In this document: positions 18,401 through 57,602 of the stretch, piece after piece
Position numbering within the stretch: the stretch's first letter is position 1
Layout of the letters: each line of letters opens with the position of its first letter
Source of the DNA: Cocos nucifera
Lineage: Eukaryota > Streptophyta > Magnoliopsida > Arecales > Arecaceae
Direction: 5' to 3'
Assembly: GCA_006176705.1 (NCBI GenBank)
Contig: QRFJ01000022.1
Span: forward strand, 2,383,161 to 2,447,160
Length of the DNA stretch: 64,000 nt
The notes under the pieces: generated by a model
The model's input: the letters and a program-made list of their open reading frames with translations, nothing else
Told to the model about the DNA's origin: nothing
The model's database searches: none
Position numbers and translations under genes: made by a program

Positions 18401-20171
18401 ATCACTGATGCACTGTCCCAGCCCCATTCCCAAAGAGGGGAAGGGGTGCTATCAATTTGGTTCAGCAGGAGGATTATGATCAGAGGCAAACTCCCATTTT
18501 ACCCCTTTCAAATATGTTGCCAGATTTTTCACGCATTAAAGGATGGGAATGGGGCGTCATGTTATTTTTCATCTTTATATGCTCCTGCTAAGTAACACTT
18601 GTCAGTGATACTAACAACTTAAATTCTTTTCCTTTAGTGTCCTCACTCTCATCCTAGACTCTTCTAGTGCAGTCTTCCATTACTTACAATTAGTATGTGT
18701 GGTTTACAAGCTACATCTCATCTTTATAGATTCCTAGGAATTATCCCCTTCTCCCTTCTTTAATCCTTTTTCTCTGACCTTTGTCCCTTCATCATTATTG
18801 TCTCATTCTTCATTGCATATGCCTATTTGTTCTCATCTCTTTGCCTCAAAGGCACAACTGATCTATATTATTGTCTTCCTATTTAGGGGAATATTTAAAA
18901 GAAATATTTTCCACCTTCTTATCACATTATCTCATCATACTAAATGAAAAGTAGTGAAAGGCATTCGACATATGTTACGAAAAAAAAAAAAAAGCACTTG
19001 TGCCTAGACGGGGTTTTTTCTCTTCTTGAGCATGGATTTCGAATTCCTTTTTATTTCTCCTTCTATCAATAACTAGTCTATTTTCTGTTGTTGATATTGT
19101 TACATCCATGCGGAGTCCAACCTTCAGCTAGTATATATGTTAAAACATTTTTTTTATATTCGCGGCACAGATAAGATTCCATTGCAAACTGAATAGATAA
19201 GTTATCGCTAATTAGTTTCAAAAGTATAATTATATTTTTTTTTTTAGTTTCTCTCTCTGTGCGAGAGAGCATCTAACGAATAAGAAGAATAAAGTCACGA
19301 CAAAGTGAGAATATGATTAGGGTAACGCGGTTTCTGCAACAAAGGGACACGCCCAGGCAAGAAACCAAAGAGAAAGCAGCATCATAAGTGAAAAAGAAAA
19401 GTCCATCTCTAACATGGATAACCAAGAAGAAACAAAATGAATCACTTTAATTAATCTCAATCCTTCACTAGAAGCCAGAGGTCAAGCTAACTCGAGGGTG
19501 GATCCCCACCCACCGTTTACTGATCGAGGTCAAATCGACGCAATAGAGTTTTGGTAGAGAAAATGCTGAAAACTATCTTTGGCACTCACATGGTCTGGAG
19601 GTGGCTCAGGTTCCCAATGCTTGGAGACAGCGTTCCAGACAAGTCGTTCCTGGCCATCTCCCTGCCCACCACAGACAAGAATCAAACCACATGAGACGAA
19701 ATAGAATCGAGAAGGACAAGTCTGGAAGCAAGCAGGGCACCGGGTTTCTTATGGACACCCAAAGAAAGAAACTAAAATCGAAAGAGAACAAAATAAACCA
19801 AATCCGAAAAGGGAACATGAGGGAGGGATACAGGGAGATGACGAAGCCGTCGGGGGAGCAGCCAACCATGGACCAGGTGCAGGGGTCCACCGAGTTGATA
19901 TCCCACCCGTCCATCGCTCCCGCCTCATCCCACATCTTGCTCTTCACCGACATCAGAGCAGCCACTGCACCATCCATTGATAGCCCCCATTGCTTAAAAA
20001 TGAAGCAAAACAGTTCAAGGTCACTAATGTAGCCTCTACGCATTGAACTGATGTGGAGATACCTTCGTAGTTCACGCCCTTGGGAGAAAGTGGCGGATCG
20101 GTGGATAGCACCAGATCCGCACAAAAGAAGAAGAAGACGACCGGTAGCAGCAGCCGAATCCATTGCTCCAT
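12421..20171 (-). CDS. LRR receptor-like serine/threonine kinase, At5g45780-like (LRR-II/NIK-SERK type)
   Basis: Membrane receptor kinase. Eleven exons (coding order, high to low): 20063-20171, 19832-19964, 19590-19661, 16956-17099, 16793-16864, 16660-16719, 15932-16005, 15688-15831, 15279-15614, 14355-14746, 12421-12732. All have GT/AG borders and sum to 1848 nt: 615 residues plus stop, close to the Arabidopsis relative. Signal peptide [17 protein letters not shown]-cap with [16 protein letters not shown]; about five LRRs on 72-bp-multiple exons; a short [11 protein letters not shown] stretch; one membrane span around [13 protein letters not shown]; then the kinase with [47 protein letters not shown]. 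It is an RD kinase with all catalytic residues, so it should be active. The C-terminus ends [12 protein letters not shown], as in NIK/SERK relatives. Introns at 12733-14354 and 17100-19589 contain nothing I recognise. Ligand unknown. Confidence 0.95.
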
Positions 20172-20957
20172 TGCAACGACCTGGACAGATTAGAAAGAGG
20201 GGAAAAGAGAGATGCAGCAGCAGGGATATTGCAGACGATTCAATCATTTTAATTTAATAATAAGTTGTGCAGAGGCAGGGTGGGTTTCGAAAAGAGGGCA
20301 GAGCTGGAGGTCGCCTGGGAATCTCACGGGGGGCTCCTTCCGAGAAACAAATATAAAAATAAATTATTGGGGGCAGATAAGTAAAAGGAGAAGTAACAGG
20401 GATCCTCGTGAAACGAAGGGCCGGGCTCGAAAAGCCGGGCGGGGACCAGGGTTGGATGGGAGATACGGCCTCGAGATCCAGAAATCGACACGGATGGTCC
20501 CCGTGTCCCGCCGTCCGACTACCTGCTTGTCCGCCATGGGCGTCGAACCGCTGCCATGCCAGCGTGCGTTGCCTTTTTTTTATTCGTCTCCTTCACCTCT
20601 CCCCGATTTCCTCTCTCTGCTGTCCCGCCGAAACGGGGAAACGCCTACAGGGCAATTTCATCACCACCCGTCCAACAAGATCACTTTTTATTGAGACGGT
20701 AAAGGGATCAAATGCGAGTCGTGTACCTCCTGTCCGCCAATTAGGACGGCGCATGATTCAAATGCGCGAGCCGCTGCCCCCTGCCACTCCACACCTTCAG
20801 TCTGCCATGCTTGTAGGTCGCTTCTTCGCGGTCCCACGGTCACATGAAATTTTATCGGCATCAACATAGATCGACGAACACGAATTTCTATCAACTTTCA
20901 GAACATCAATTTTATCGGCATTATATAGAGTGGTTATTATTATTTTATCATATATTT
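20172..20957 (-). promoter_or_regulatory. Upstream region of the receptor-kinase gene
   Basis: The 786 bp between the kinase start codon and the solo LTR must hold its 5' leader and proximal promoter. 20400-20680 is markedly GC-rich for this window; 20250-20400 and 20880-20957 are AT-rich. No TATA box can be assigned with confidence. Open frames across 20212-20894 on both strands look like GC-rich chance frames. Confidence 0.45.
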
Positions 20958-22458
20958 TGTTGGTAAAAAATTTGATTGACGTCGGATCGAATTAAAATCG
21001 AGGAAGATGAGATCACCATCGGTGACCTATAAAATAAAGTTTCATTCGAAGTCGATGGTGGTGGCTCCGATAGATCCCTTCGACGATCAAATCAGCTTTT
21101 CTGACCAACAAAAATGAAGTGCTCATAAAAGAGTTTGATAAAATTTTTGGGAAAGAAGAAGAGAGTTTAGAGAAAACATATCTGGAGGATCCTTTTTATA
21201 GACGGAGTCTATAGCAGATTGATGATGACAGCCATACCATCCGGTAGTGGACCGCATGAAATTTGCTATAGAGAGAGAGTTATCGCTAGACTGATAATGA
21301 CAGCCATACTGTCTGATCATGGACCGCATGAAATTTGTTACGAAGAGAGAGATATTGCTAGACTGATAATGACAGTCATACCGTCTGGTAGAAGCATGCG
21401 TTCGAAGTCCGACTGAGCTGTCCGACTGCAAGAGTAATTTGGAAGGAGTTCGGCTCCTGGAAGAGTCCGAAAGGAGTAATCCAAAAGAAATTCGGCTCCT
21501 GGAGGAGTCCGACTAGAGAAAAAATTCGGAAGGAATTCGGCTCTTGGAGGAGTTCGAAAGGAGTTCGGCTCCTGGAGGAGTCCGACTGCAGGTGTAATCC
21601 GGAAAGAGTTCGGCTGCTAGAAAAATCCGACTGAAGAAGAAATTCGGAAGGAGTTCGACTCCTGGAGGAGTCCGAAAGAAATTCGACTCCTGAAGGAGTC
21701 TGATTGCAGGAGTAATCTAAAAGGAGTTCGGCTTCTGGAGGAATCCGACTGAAGGAGTCCGAAAGGAGTTCGACTCTTGGAGGAATCCGGAAGAAGTTCG
21801 GCTCCCGTAGAATTGACTGAAGAGAAGTCCGAAAGAAGTTCGGCTCTTGTAGAAATCCGACCGAAAGAGGAGTTCGGAAGGAATTCGGCTCCTAGAGGAG
21901 TTCGACTATAGGAGTAATCCGAAAAAAATTCGGCTCCTGAAGGAATCTGACTGAATGAGTCCAAAAGGAGTTCGGCTCCTGAAGGAATTCGAAAGGAGTT
22001 CGGCTTTCATAGGAATCTGACTGAAAATAAGTCCGAAAGGAGTTCGGCTCCTATAGAAATTCGGTCGAAGGAGAAGTTCGGTAGGAACTCGGCTCCTATA
22101 GAAATTCAATTATAGGAGAAATCCAAAAAGAGTTTGACTTCTGTAGAAATTCGACCGAAGGAGATGTTTGGAAGGAGTTCGGTTCTTGGAGAAGCCCAGC
22201 CGAAGGAGAAGTCTGGGAGGAGTCCGACTCTTGGAGGAGTTCGACAGAAATTCGATCACTAGGGGAGTTTGAAAGAGGTTCGATCGATAGAGAAGTTCGG
22301 TTGGGACTCGATCGCTGAGGAGTTTGACCGGCTGAAGGAATTTGGCTAAGGTTTGACTGCTGAAGGAGAATTCTCGATCGAAACTCTTCCGTGATTACCG
22401 ATTGCATTAGGCTAAATATTAGGCTGGACTTCGATGGAAGCAAAATTTATCTCCAACA
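20958..22458 (-). mobile_element. Solo LTR of the long-LTR Gag-only family
   Basis: 1501 bp. Read on the - strand it starts TGTTGGAGATAAA and ends in CA, matching the LTRs at 33438, 47371, 53051 and 57603 in order and content. The GTCGGATCGA/ATCACCATCGGTGACC segment and a TATA-like CTATAAAAAGGATCC lie at its low-coordinate end; a tandem array fills about 21420-22340. That array has units of roughly 40-60 bp built on GGAGTTCGGCTCCTGGAGGA, several nearly palindromic. No gag or second LTR follows on either side, so recombination between LTRs probably removed the interior. Flanking 5-mers TATTT and TATCC agree only in part, so a target duplication is not proven. Confidence 0.8.
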
Positions 22459-23710
22459 TATCCTATCACAATCCATTTAAAGTGGAAACCAAAATCTTGA
22501 AATAAGATTGAACTCCTACCAATGGAATTTGTCCATCTCATAACTTAAAAAATTTAAGAACAGCATCATCCATGAGCTCATTTGTCCGTATCCCTCTCTT
22601 ATTTCTCATCAAGACATATTTTCTTTTCCTTGTCCGTGAGGCCTTCCTCCTTCCTAAGCCCCTTTCTCCTTTTCTAAATATTTTACCTCTTGAAGATGTC
22701 TATCTCAAGTATGTCACATAGTCATGATCACAAACTATATACTCATAAATATCATATTCTAAATATTATATATTAATTTATTTAAAAATATATATTAAAT
22801 CATTACTAAATAGCTATATATATTAAAAATTCATCAAATATGTATAACATGAACATAAATATGATATTTTAAAAATTATATATTAATTTGCTTGTATATG
22901 TATTATTTTATTTGAAAGATATATATCAGATAGCTATTATGTATGCATCAAAAAAATTTAAAATATATATTAAAATTTCATTGAATGTATATCATTGACA
23001 TATACTATATATCGATAAATATGATATCCTAAAAATTATATATTAATTTACTTAAAAATATATATATATTATTGGATAACTAATTTATAATATGTATATC
23101 ATTTAATCATATACTATGTACTAGTAAACATAATTATAGTCACAAAAAGAAAGAAACTATAAAAAAAAATTTAGGAGGAGGAGAAAAGTCTCGTAAATTG
23201 ATGAAAAGAAAAAAAAGGTAAGGAAGAAATGGGATAGAGGTGGAAAATGACACTTGATATTTTTTTTTAAAAAAATAAGTCCTAATCCTGATCTTTCACC
23301 TTCGACTTTAGATGAATGTGATTGGATAATGGCAAAAATGAAAAAATCATCCTATATTTATAATCTTTTGGTATGCGCACCATAGAAGTTTTATTTATCC
23401 ATAGTGCCCTACCAAACCATAAGACCAACCGGACGTGCAATAGTATCATGTCAATGCACACCTATTCTAATTTTCTAGCTCTCCATAAATTGCACATGAA
23501 CCACCATAAATATTCATGTAAAAATAATTGCACAATGGACTGCAAAAGAGGCCTTAGTTCTTGCTAGCTCAATCAATATATGATCCCCAAAATTCATGAT
23601 AAATGAAGCTCCTTCCGTTCCTTACTTCCTGCATGCAATTTGCTTGGCATATGTGCCAATGGCACGTGAGGCACATGATGTCCGTGGCCTCTGGACTCTC
23701 ACCTTTAAAA
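22459..23710. other. Intergenic region with AT-rich repeats
   Basis: No supported gene. It includes an AT-rich degenerate repeat block (22733-23130) and then mixed sequence. Open frames at 23373-23567 and 23596-23802 have no recognisable similarity. Confidence 0.6.
22733..23130. repeat. Degenerate AT-rich tandem repeat
   Basis: Three to four diverged units of roughly 110-130 bp, each carrying variants of ATATGATATTCTAAAAATTA followed by TATATTAATTTA and CTTAAAAATATATAT, with spacing that varies. Confidence 0.65.
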
Positions 23711-24705
23711 GGTTATTGATTGAACCAGATTCACCATATTATCATCACGGATCAGTTCAACCAATGATCGATATGTCTAAAGGTATCGACCAAGGAGGGT
23801 AAAAAATCACCCGATGAAAACTTTGGATTGTCCCCTACGTATACTCCCGGGTTGTACATCTCCACCGTGAGTCAAGCCTTTGACGATCCCTACAACAATC
23901 AACCCCACCAATGACCCGCTGCCTCCGTCAGCGATAAAATAACTTGCGAGGCGGCTGAAGTGAGAGAAGGGGGAGGTCTTGTGTCAGGTTCTATGGAGGA
24001 AACCAAGCATAGGGAGGATGGTGGCGACATTTTGCCCCTAGACAGAGAGCCACCGATGAACTTCATCACTATTGCCCTCCACTAATTGCTGTCGCAGATG
24101 ACCAAGAAAGATCAATTTCTTCAATTCTCATATGAGACTTTCTCACCATCTTAATCGTCTCTCTGTATTTGTGAACGGGCCAGAACTTCGGTAGATGATG
24201 GATTGAAGCACCAAATGCCAGCGATTGTCAGCGGAAGGTGGTGTCGACGACGGCATCATGGAGCCACCTTAGATTGAACTACCATAGCCTTAGTGGTCGG
24301 ACGCAGGAGACTGGCGGGGGGCTCGGGGGGATGCAGATGGCTTAAGGTCGTCACATGAGAAGCCAAAAACAGACAATGATGGTGAGGGCTCGAGAGGACA
24401 CCAATAGGGTACAAGACATGTTCTGAAATGGCGCTAGAGGAGGTCGTGGTTCTCTCGCTCATGACGACATGAGAAGAGAGGGGAAGGTGAAGGTCCTTTC
24501 ATTTTTGCTAGTATTTTTTTCACTCCCTTCTGTCCCGGTTAAAATGGAGGGATCCAATAGAGTAAACCGAGAGTAAACGAAGGGGACAATCAAAAATTTC
24601 TATCAGCAATTTACTTGTCTCTTCATCAATGTCTTTAAACATGACAATCACTGATTGAATTGGTCCAAAACTGACATGATGAATCTAATTCAACCAATAA
24701 TTTTT
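23711..24705. mobile_element. DNA transposon with long terminal inverted repeats (MULE/Pack-MULE-like)
   Basis: About 995 bp. The left end (23711-~23858) is a diverged inverted copy of the right end (~24555-24705). Both, read inward, go TTATTG(A/G)TTGAA, then AGATTCA, then a segment ending GATTGTCCCCT, with (T/C)ACTC(C/T)CGG beyond. TIRs of this length are typical of Mutator-like elements. The ~700-bp interior is GC-richer than the flanks and encodes no transposase; it has a 68-codon - strand frame at 24256-24462 of unknown origin, so it may be captured host sequence. No clean 9-bp target duplication could be fixed, because the outermost TIR bases differ between ends. Another DNA transposon superfamily remains possible. 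Confidence 0.62.
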
Positions 24706-25403
24706 CCTCGCCCATCTGTCCCACCGTATGTTTTAATCCAGCAGAAAAAAATGCATAAAAACTGACGAGAGGATTTTTGATGATACCCAGGGACGCAAAA
24801 TTTTATTCGACAACCAGCTCTGTTAACTTCAGGCGAACCGGATACCATCTCATCCAAGCAAATGAATAAACTAATTCAGAGAAAAGCCAGGAAAGACGGA
24901 AGAAATTCGATAACCTATATACAACCTCCCACCAATATGTAACGCAACCCGAGAGAAAAAACTGGGTTAAGACATCCATTGGATCAGAACTAGCGACACG
25001 ACCTAAATTTTATTTTCCAGCTTCACAGAGACACTCTCGACCAAGAACATTTACAAAAACCAATAGAGCTTCAAGGGCGTCCAACTTAAACTACTAATAC
25101 ACCAAAAAACAAGAAAAGACAAAGGGAACGGGGCTCACGGAACATCTGCTTCGGTAACACAAGCAGAATTCCTCCAGCAACACTACTAGCTCTTTGCTGA
25201 ACACTCGGCATCAGCATTTCCTCAGTCGTGTTAATCTCAACAGTCGCACAATTCATAAGGCTGCAATATTGGTAGGGTTGAGGCATGCATCAGTTAACAG
25301 ACCAGCAGCTCACTCTTTCAGCATTCATCGTTTTCATTCAAACCCTGAAGGCCCCCACGCTTTTGGTTGCAATTCATCAGAAAGTGTAGTAACTAGTTGC
25401 TCC
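24706..25403 (-). other. 3' flank and likely 3' untranslated region of the GSK3-like gene
   Basis: Lies just downstream of the GSK3 stop codon (TAA at 25404-25406, read on the - strand). No other gene is supported; open frames at 25086-25286 and 25194-25505 show no known protein. Confidence 0.55.
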
Positions 25404-51943
<26,540 letters not shown>

Positions 51944-52440
51944 GGGGAACAGCACCACCTACTCGGCTTCTCTCTTTCCCCACTCTCCTCTCCCTACCAC
52001 TCGCCATTCGGGCCATTCCCAAAATACCCACGATCTTAGCCATAAAACTTCGTTCGTTACCAAATTAACGCTACAACTCCACCGTTTATTTATTTATTGA
52101 AACTTTTAACTCGAGGTACCCTACGCCAGAGCAATCAAAATAACCGCCCGAGATAATTGGGGAAACAACGAAGCTGCCCTTGAGCGGCGGGGTTGCAGGC
52201 GGGAGGTATATTCCCATAACGCCCCTGGAGCTGTCCGTCTCCAGACAAGGAGCCTGTCGAATAAAATAATTGGCCCCATCATGTGTCCTGGCTGTTATCA
52301 CCGCCCGTTGCCTAGAGTTTGACCGCAGAGGCTCCAAGGTATGGCTTGGCTTGTCCCAGGTACGGTTTGTCCCGGTGCCTGTCCCAAACGTTCCCCACCA
52401 TTATGGGCCGGAAAACGACCAGATTATCGGTTTGAGAAAG
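51944..52440 (-). promoter_or_regulatory. 5' leader and proximal promoter region of the GSK3-like gene
   Basis: On the - strand a GA-rich leader (CT-rich on the + strand at about 51968-52005) precedes the start codon. Beyond it lies mixed sequence up to the AT-rich repeat block. No TATA box is assigned with confidence. Confidence 0.45.
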
Positions 52441-53050
52441 AATTAACCACGCGGTGCAGAAAAAAATAATATGAAATGCACCAAATAATTTTATTAAAAT
52501 ATATAATTATATTTTTTAATATAAAATTTTATAATATTTAAAATTTTAAATAATAAAAATATTTTTTAAAAAAAATATTAATATTTATTCATAAAAACTA
52601 TGATATTTTTTATAAAATTATGATATTCTTACATAAAATATAGCATTTTATTCAAGATATGATAATTTTTATAAAAAAATATTATAATTTTTATAAAAAA
52701 AATATTATAATTTTTTTCATGTATATATATATTATATCCTATTATGATATTTTTTTATAAAAATTATGATATTTTTTTATAAAAATTATGATATTTTATA
52801 GAAAATATAATATTTTATTTATAATGTCATCATTTTTATGAAGAAATATTATAATTTTTGTGAAAGAATATCATAATTTTTTTTCCACATATATTCATTA
52901 TTTTTTTTTATATCGTATTACAACATGTTTTTATATAAATTATGACATATATTCATAAAAATTATGATATTCTAAATAAAATACTACATTTTCTATAGGA
53001 TGTCATAATTTTTATGAAAAAATATCATAATTTTTATGAATAAATATTAT
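52441..53050. repeat. AT-rich repeat block with ATCATAATTTTTAT-type palindromes
   Basis: About 600 bp almost free of G and C. Repeats ATGATATTTTTTTATAAAAA and its complement many times. It continues at 58889-58960 after the reverse retrotransposon, so the element inserted into this block. Confidence 0.75.
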
Positions 53051-54421
53051 TGATGCAGAATCTAGTTGACGTCGGATTGAGTTGGAGTCGAGAAAGACGA
53101 GATCGCCGTCGGTGATCTGCAAAATAAAGTTTCGTCCGAAATCGATGGTGATGACTCCAGCAGGATCTTCCGACGATCAAGTCAACTCTTCTGACCAATA
53201 AAAATAGAGTGCTCAGAAAATAGTTCAGTACAGTTTCGAAAAGGAGAAGAAAGCTTAAAGAAAACGTATCTGGAGGGTTCCTTTTTATAGACGGAGCTTG
53301 ATTGATAGTGACGGCCATACTGTCCGATGGTGGGCCGCTCGGGACCGCGTGGGGTTTGGCATAGAGAGAAAGAGGTATCGTCAAACTGATAGTGACAGTC
53401 ATAACCGTCCGATAGTAGACTGCTTAGGACTGTATGGGGTTTGCTACGGAAAGAAGGGTGTCGTTAAACTGATAGTAACCGTTCATTGAGATTCAATAGT
53501 CGAAGTTTGGAGGAAGCAGGCATCGGTCGGTGAAGAGCTTTGACATACATCGATTTCAGAGGAGTTCGGACTCCTAAAGGGAATACGGCTAGAGGGGATC
53601 ATCCGGGAGGAATGCTAGTTGAAATTTGAAAGAAATCTGCTGGAGAAATTCGACTAAAGGAGAAATTCAGAAGGAGTTCGACTCCTGAAGGAGTTCGACC
53701 GAAAGAGAAGTTCGGAAGGAGTTTAGCTCTTGGAGGAATCCGGCTGAAGAAGAAGTTTGGAAGGAGTTCGGCTCCTAAAGGAGTCCGACTGAAGAAAAAA
53801 TTTGGAAGAAGTTCGGCTCCTGGAGGAACTTAACTGAAGAAGAAATTCGAAAGAAGTTCGACTTCTGGAGGAATCTGACTGAAGGAGTCCGAAAGGAGTT
53901 CGACTCCTGCAGAAATCCGACTGAAGGAGGAGTTCGGAAGGAGTTTGGCTCCTGATGGAACTTGACTAAGGAGAAATCCGAAAGAAGTTCAGCTCCTAGA
54001 GGAGTTCGATCGAAGGAGAAGTCCTGAAGGAGATCAGCTCCTGGAGAAATCCAATAAAAGGAGGAGTTTGGAAGGAGTCCGGCTCCTGTCGAAATTTGAC
54101 AGAAGGAGAAATCCGAAAGGAGTTCGACTCCTGGAGGAGTCTGACTGAGGGAGAAGTTTGGGAGGAGTTTGGCCGCTGGGGAAGTTCGGCTGGAGCTCGA
54201 CCGCTGAGGAGTTCGACCGGCTGAAAGAGTTCAGCTAAGGTTTGGCCGCTGGAGGAGTTCGACTGGCTGAAGGAGTTCGGCTAAGGTTTGACCGTTGGAG
54301 GAGTTCGACTGGGGTCCGACCGCTGGAGGAGAATTTTTGATCGAAGCTCTTTCATGATTATCAGTTGCATTAGGCTAAGCATCAGATTAGACTTTGGCGG
54401 GAGTGAAGTTTATCCCCAATA
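53051..54421 (-). repeat. 3' LTR of the reverse element
   Basis: 1371 bp. Contains the TATA-like site (CTATAAAAAGG on the - strand, about 53280-53290) and the GGAGTTCGGCTCCTGGAGGA tandem section at about 53630-54330. Confidence 0.82.
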
Positions 54422-54479
54422 ATAGTCTTCTCACTTTCGAGTTTGAAATTTGAAGGAAGAGAGTATAAAAAAGACGACT

Positions 54480-55615
54480 GCCGAAGTCCTCTTCTAAACT
54501 CTGTACCAGTTCATGTTGAAGCTCGGGGGAGATCTTATCTCCAGTCGAGGTTGAAGTTGAAGCTCGGGGGAGATCTTATCTCTTGTTGAAGGATTGACGT
54601 TGAAGTTGAATTTCGAGGAAGATCTTGTCTCCAATCGAGGTTGAAGGAGATCTCATCTCCTATTGACGTAGAAGCTCGAGGAAGATCTTATCTCCAATCG
54701 AGGTTGAAGAAGATCTTATCTCCTATTAACGTAGACATTAAAATTCGAGAGAGATCTTATCTCCAATTGAGGTTGAAGAAGATTTTATCTCCTATTGACA
54801 TAGAAGCTTGGAGAAGATCTTATCTCCGATCGAGGTTGAAGGAGATCTTATCTCCAACCGAGGTTGAAAGAGATCTTATCTTCTGTTAACGTAGAAGCTC
54901 GAGAGAGATCTTATCTTCAGTCGAGGTTGAAGGAGATCTTATCTCCTGTTAACGTAAACGTTGAAGCTTGGAGGAGATCTTATCTACAGTCGAGGTTGAA
55001 GGAGATCTTATCTCTTATGGACGTAGAAGCTCGGGGAAGATCTTTATCTCCAGCCAAGGTTGAAGGAGATCTTATGTCCTGCTAATGTAGAAGCTCGGAG
55101 AAGATCTTATCTTCAGTCGAGGTTGAAGGAGATTTTATTTTTGTTGACGTAGACGTTGAAGCTCGGAGAAAATCTTATCTTCAGCTGAGATTGAAGGAGA
55201 TCTTATCTCCTATTGACATAGACGTTGAAGCTCGAGGGAGATCTTATCTCCAACCGAGGTTGAAGAAGATCTTATCTTCTGTTGACGTAGACGTTGAAGC
55301 TCGGAGGAGATCTTATCTCCAGCCGAGGTTGAAGAAGATCTTATCTCTTGTTGACGTAGAGAAGCTTGGGGAAGATCTTATCTTCAGTCGAGATTGAAAG
55401 AGATCTTATCTTCTATTGACGTAGATGTTGAAGCTTGGAGGAGATTTTATCTCCAACCGAGATTGAAAGAGATCTTATCTCCTATTAACGTAGAAGCTCG
55501 GGGAAGATCTTATCTCCAACCGAGGTTGAAGGAGATGTTATCTCCTATTGACGTAAACGTTGAAGCTCGAAAGAGATCTTATCTCCAATCGAGGTTGAAG
55601 AACTTTGACTTGCTC
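54480..55615 (-). repeat. GAGATAAGATCTC-type array of the reverse element
   Basis: About 17 units of the 63/69-bp repeat, in the same orientation relative to the element as in the outer copy. Again the strand antisense to the element (here +) carries open frames of 68-82 codons with KEILSPIDV and ARGRSYLQ (for example 54641-54889, 55191-55397). Confidence 0.88.
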
Positions 55616-55779
55616 ATGTTAGGATGAGATTCTCCTTCTATTCCTAACATGGCCACTATTGATTGCTTCTTTTCTATCATCACATAATTTTTGTACCAAG
55701 AAATAATAATATTGAAATGGAGGAGTTTTATTGAAGAAAAATTACTGGTAGTACATTCTCAGATTTTCTGAATTCAAGG

Positions 55780-57500
55780 TCATGGGAGCGTTCTTCCTCC
55801 GAGCTCCTTCAAACGATAAGTTTCGGGCCAGACGATCTCCTCTATTTCATATGAGCATTTCCAATTCGAGGCAAGCTTCTCCTAGCTCTGAGGCTGAGAG
55901 ATGGTGGCTCACTGAAATACTAAGCCCCTCAAAGATAGTGTTAATGATGCCAAGAGGCGGCCGTTCTTCTTATTATTCCTTTCTCATTGATGGTTCTGAC
56001 TATAGTAGCGCCCTTGGCCGATCTACTCTTGCTTCAGACCGACATCTGAGGAATCAATCCAGCCGACCTCTCTTGATGAGCTCCTCGATTTCGTCTTGGA
56101 GCTAAATGCATTCTTCAGTATCGTGGTCGTGGTTATGATGGTAGAGACAGTACTTGCTTCGATTACGCTTATTTGGAGGAGATCGTAATTCTTTTGATCT
56201 TGGTAGCTGATTCTTGATTTTCATCAGAACTTTAGCTTTAGGAGCACTAAGGGGGACATAGTTGTGAAATCTTTCAGGGGAAGAACTTCTTCGCGCCCTT
56301 CTATCGGGGCTTCTTTGATGATGAGCTCGAAAAAAAGTTTGGGCTCGCTTGCACTCGGAGGGGTCTGTGAGCATGGGCTCGCTTGCACTCGGAGTGGTCT
56401 GTGAGCATGGCCGAACTTCATTCGATCCTCCATCAATGGTGGGTCTATGCCACTCTTCTACAGCTTTCTCATCCTTCAACTTGAAGGCTTCTTTCGCTCG
56501 AGCATATTCCTCAGTCCGAGCTAACAGATCGGCAAAATCTCTGAAGTACTTCTTCTTCAAGAAGAACAGCAAATCATTCTTCTGAAGGTCGTCCTTGAGT
56601 GCGGCCATCACAACTGATTGATTCAAATTTCGGACCTCCAATATAGCAGCATTAAATCGGATGACATAAGTTTGGATAGATTCTCCCACCTTCTGCTTGA
56701 TGTTCATCAGAAAATCTGAACCTCGATGGGGACGTCGGCTGCTATCAAAGTGAGCCACAAGTTGATGGCTCATCTAATCAAAGAAAAAGATGGTACCCGA
56801 CTTAAGTGCTGAAACCAGTTCCTAATAGCTTCCTTGAGGGTGGACGAAAAAGTTCAGCATAAAATGGCATCTAGCGCACCGTGGAGCAGCATCATTGTCT
56901 GAAAGACCTTCAGATGGTCGACCAGATCGATGGTTCCATCGTAACTCTTAAACTGCGGGAGCTTGAAGTTCGGCGAAATCGGTTCCTGCATAATTCTCTG
57001 AAAAAAAGGAGGATCAGTCCGAATATCATTACCATATGAGGAGGGAGTATGATGGAGCTCTTCGATTCGTCGGCTCATTTCTAGGAGCCTTTGATCCAGA
57101 AGATCTTCACGATCATTGATCTCTAGGATTTTCTGGTGGAACGGATGTGAAGCTTCCTCCTGGATCGAATCATGGTCCGAGCAAAGGCCCTCCATCCTTT
57201 CTTTTCGAAGATCAGAGGCCGGATAGCCCAAGTCAACCATCCCCAGATCGAACCTCGAGGCTCCGGAGAAGCCTGCTCTGATTGAATTAGTGCCGTAGCT
57301 TGTCGATGTATGGCCTGCACCATCTCCATGAGACCGCGAACCTACTGAACTAGCAGGTTGAACTGCTCTGCATCTACCATGGCTGCAGGTGGAGCCTGAG
57401 TTGCTGTGGCTGAAGCAGAAGCGGATAGGTCTGGATGGGATCTGGTTGCAGAGACCGTTGATCATCGGGTCGAAGCTTTCTTAGGAGATATTTTTTCTCA
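55780..57500 (-). pseudogene. Broken gag of the reverse element
   Basis: Two large pieces: 56854-57465 (203 codons, N-terminal part with RRIEELHHTPSS and PPFFQRIMQEPISPNF) and 56102-56773 (223 codons, gag core with VGESIQTYVIRFNAAILEV, LQKNDLLFFLKKKY and a His/Cys stretch HHNHDHDTEEC). They are in different frames, and a stop follows ECI. This is the least damaged gag in the window. No protease or polymerase follows. Confidence 0.8.
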
Positions 57501-57579
57501 GAGAAGAATTCTAGAGAGGAAGAAGAGAGATCGCTGCTGAGCACTCCTTTAAGAACAAGGGTACCTCAAAAATAGAGGT

Positions 57580-57597
57580 CCTTTCTCTAGCACCAAT
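57580..57597 (-). other. Primer-binding-site-like segment of the reverse element
   Basis: ATTGGTGCTAGAGAAAGG on the - strand, a few bases after the 5' LTR; matches the sites at 34751 and 37521. Confidence 0.55.
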
Positions 57598-57602
57598 CCT
57601 AT

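Noticed and set aside
19606..20247. 213-codon - strand open frame as a gene
   Set aside because: It reads through introns of the receptor kinase; the real exons 1 and 2 are split by introns and lie in different frames here.
20212..20894. Open frames upstream of the receptor kinase
   Set aside because: Several frames on both strands cover the same GC-rich sequence. It is better explained as promoter and leader of the kinase gene.
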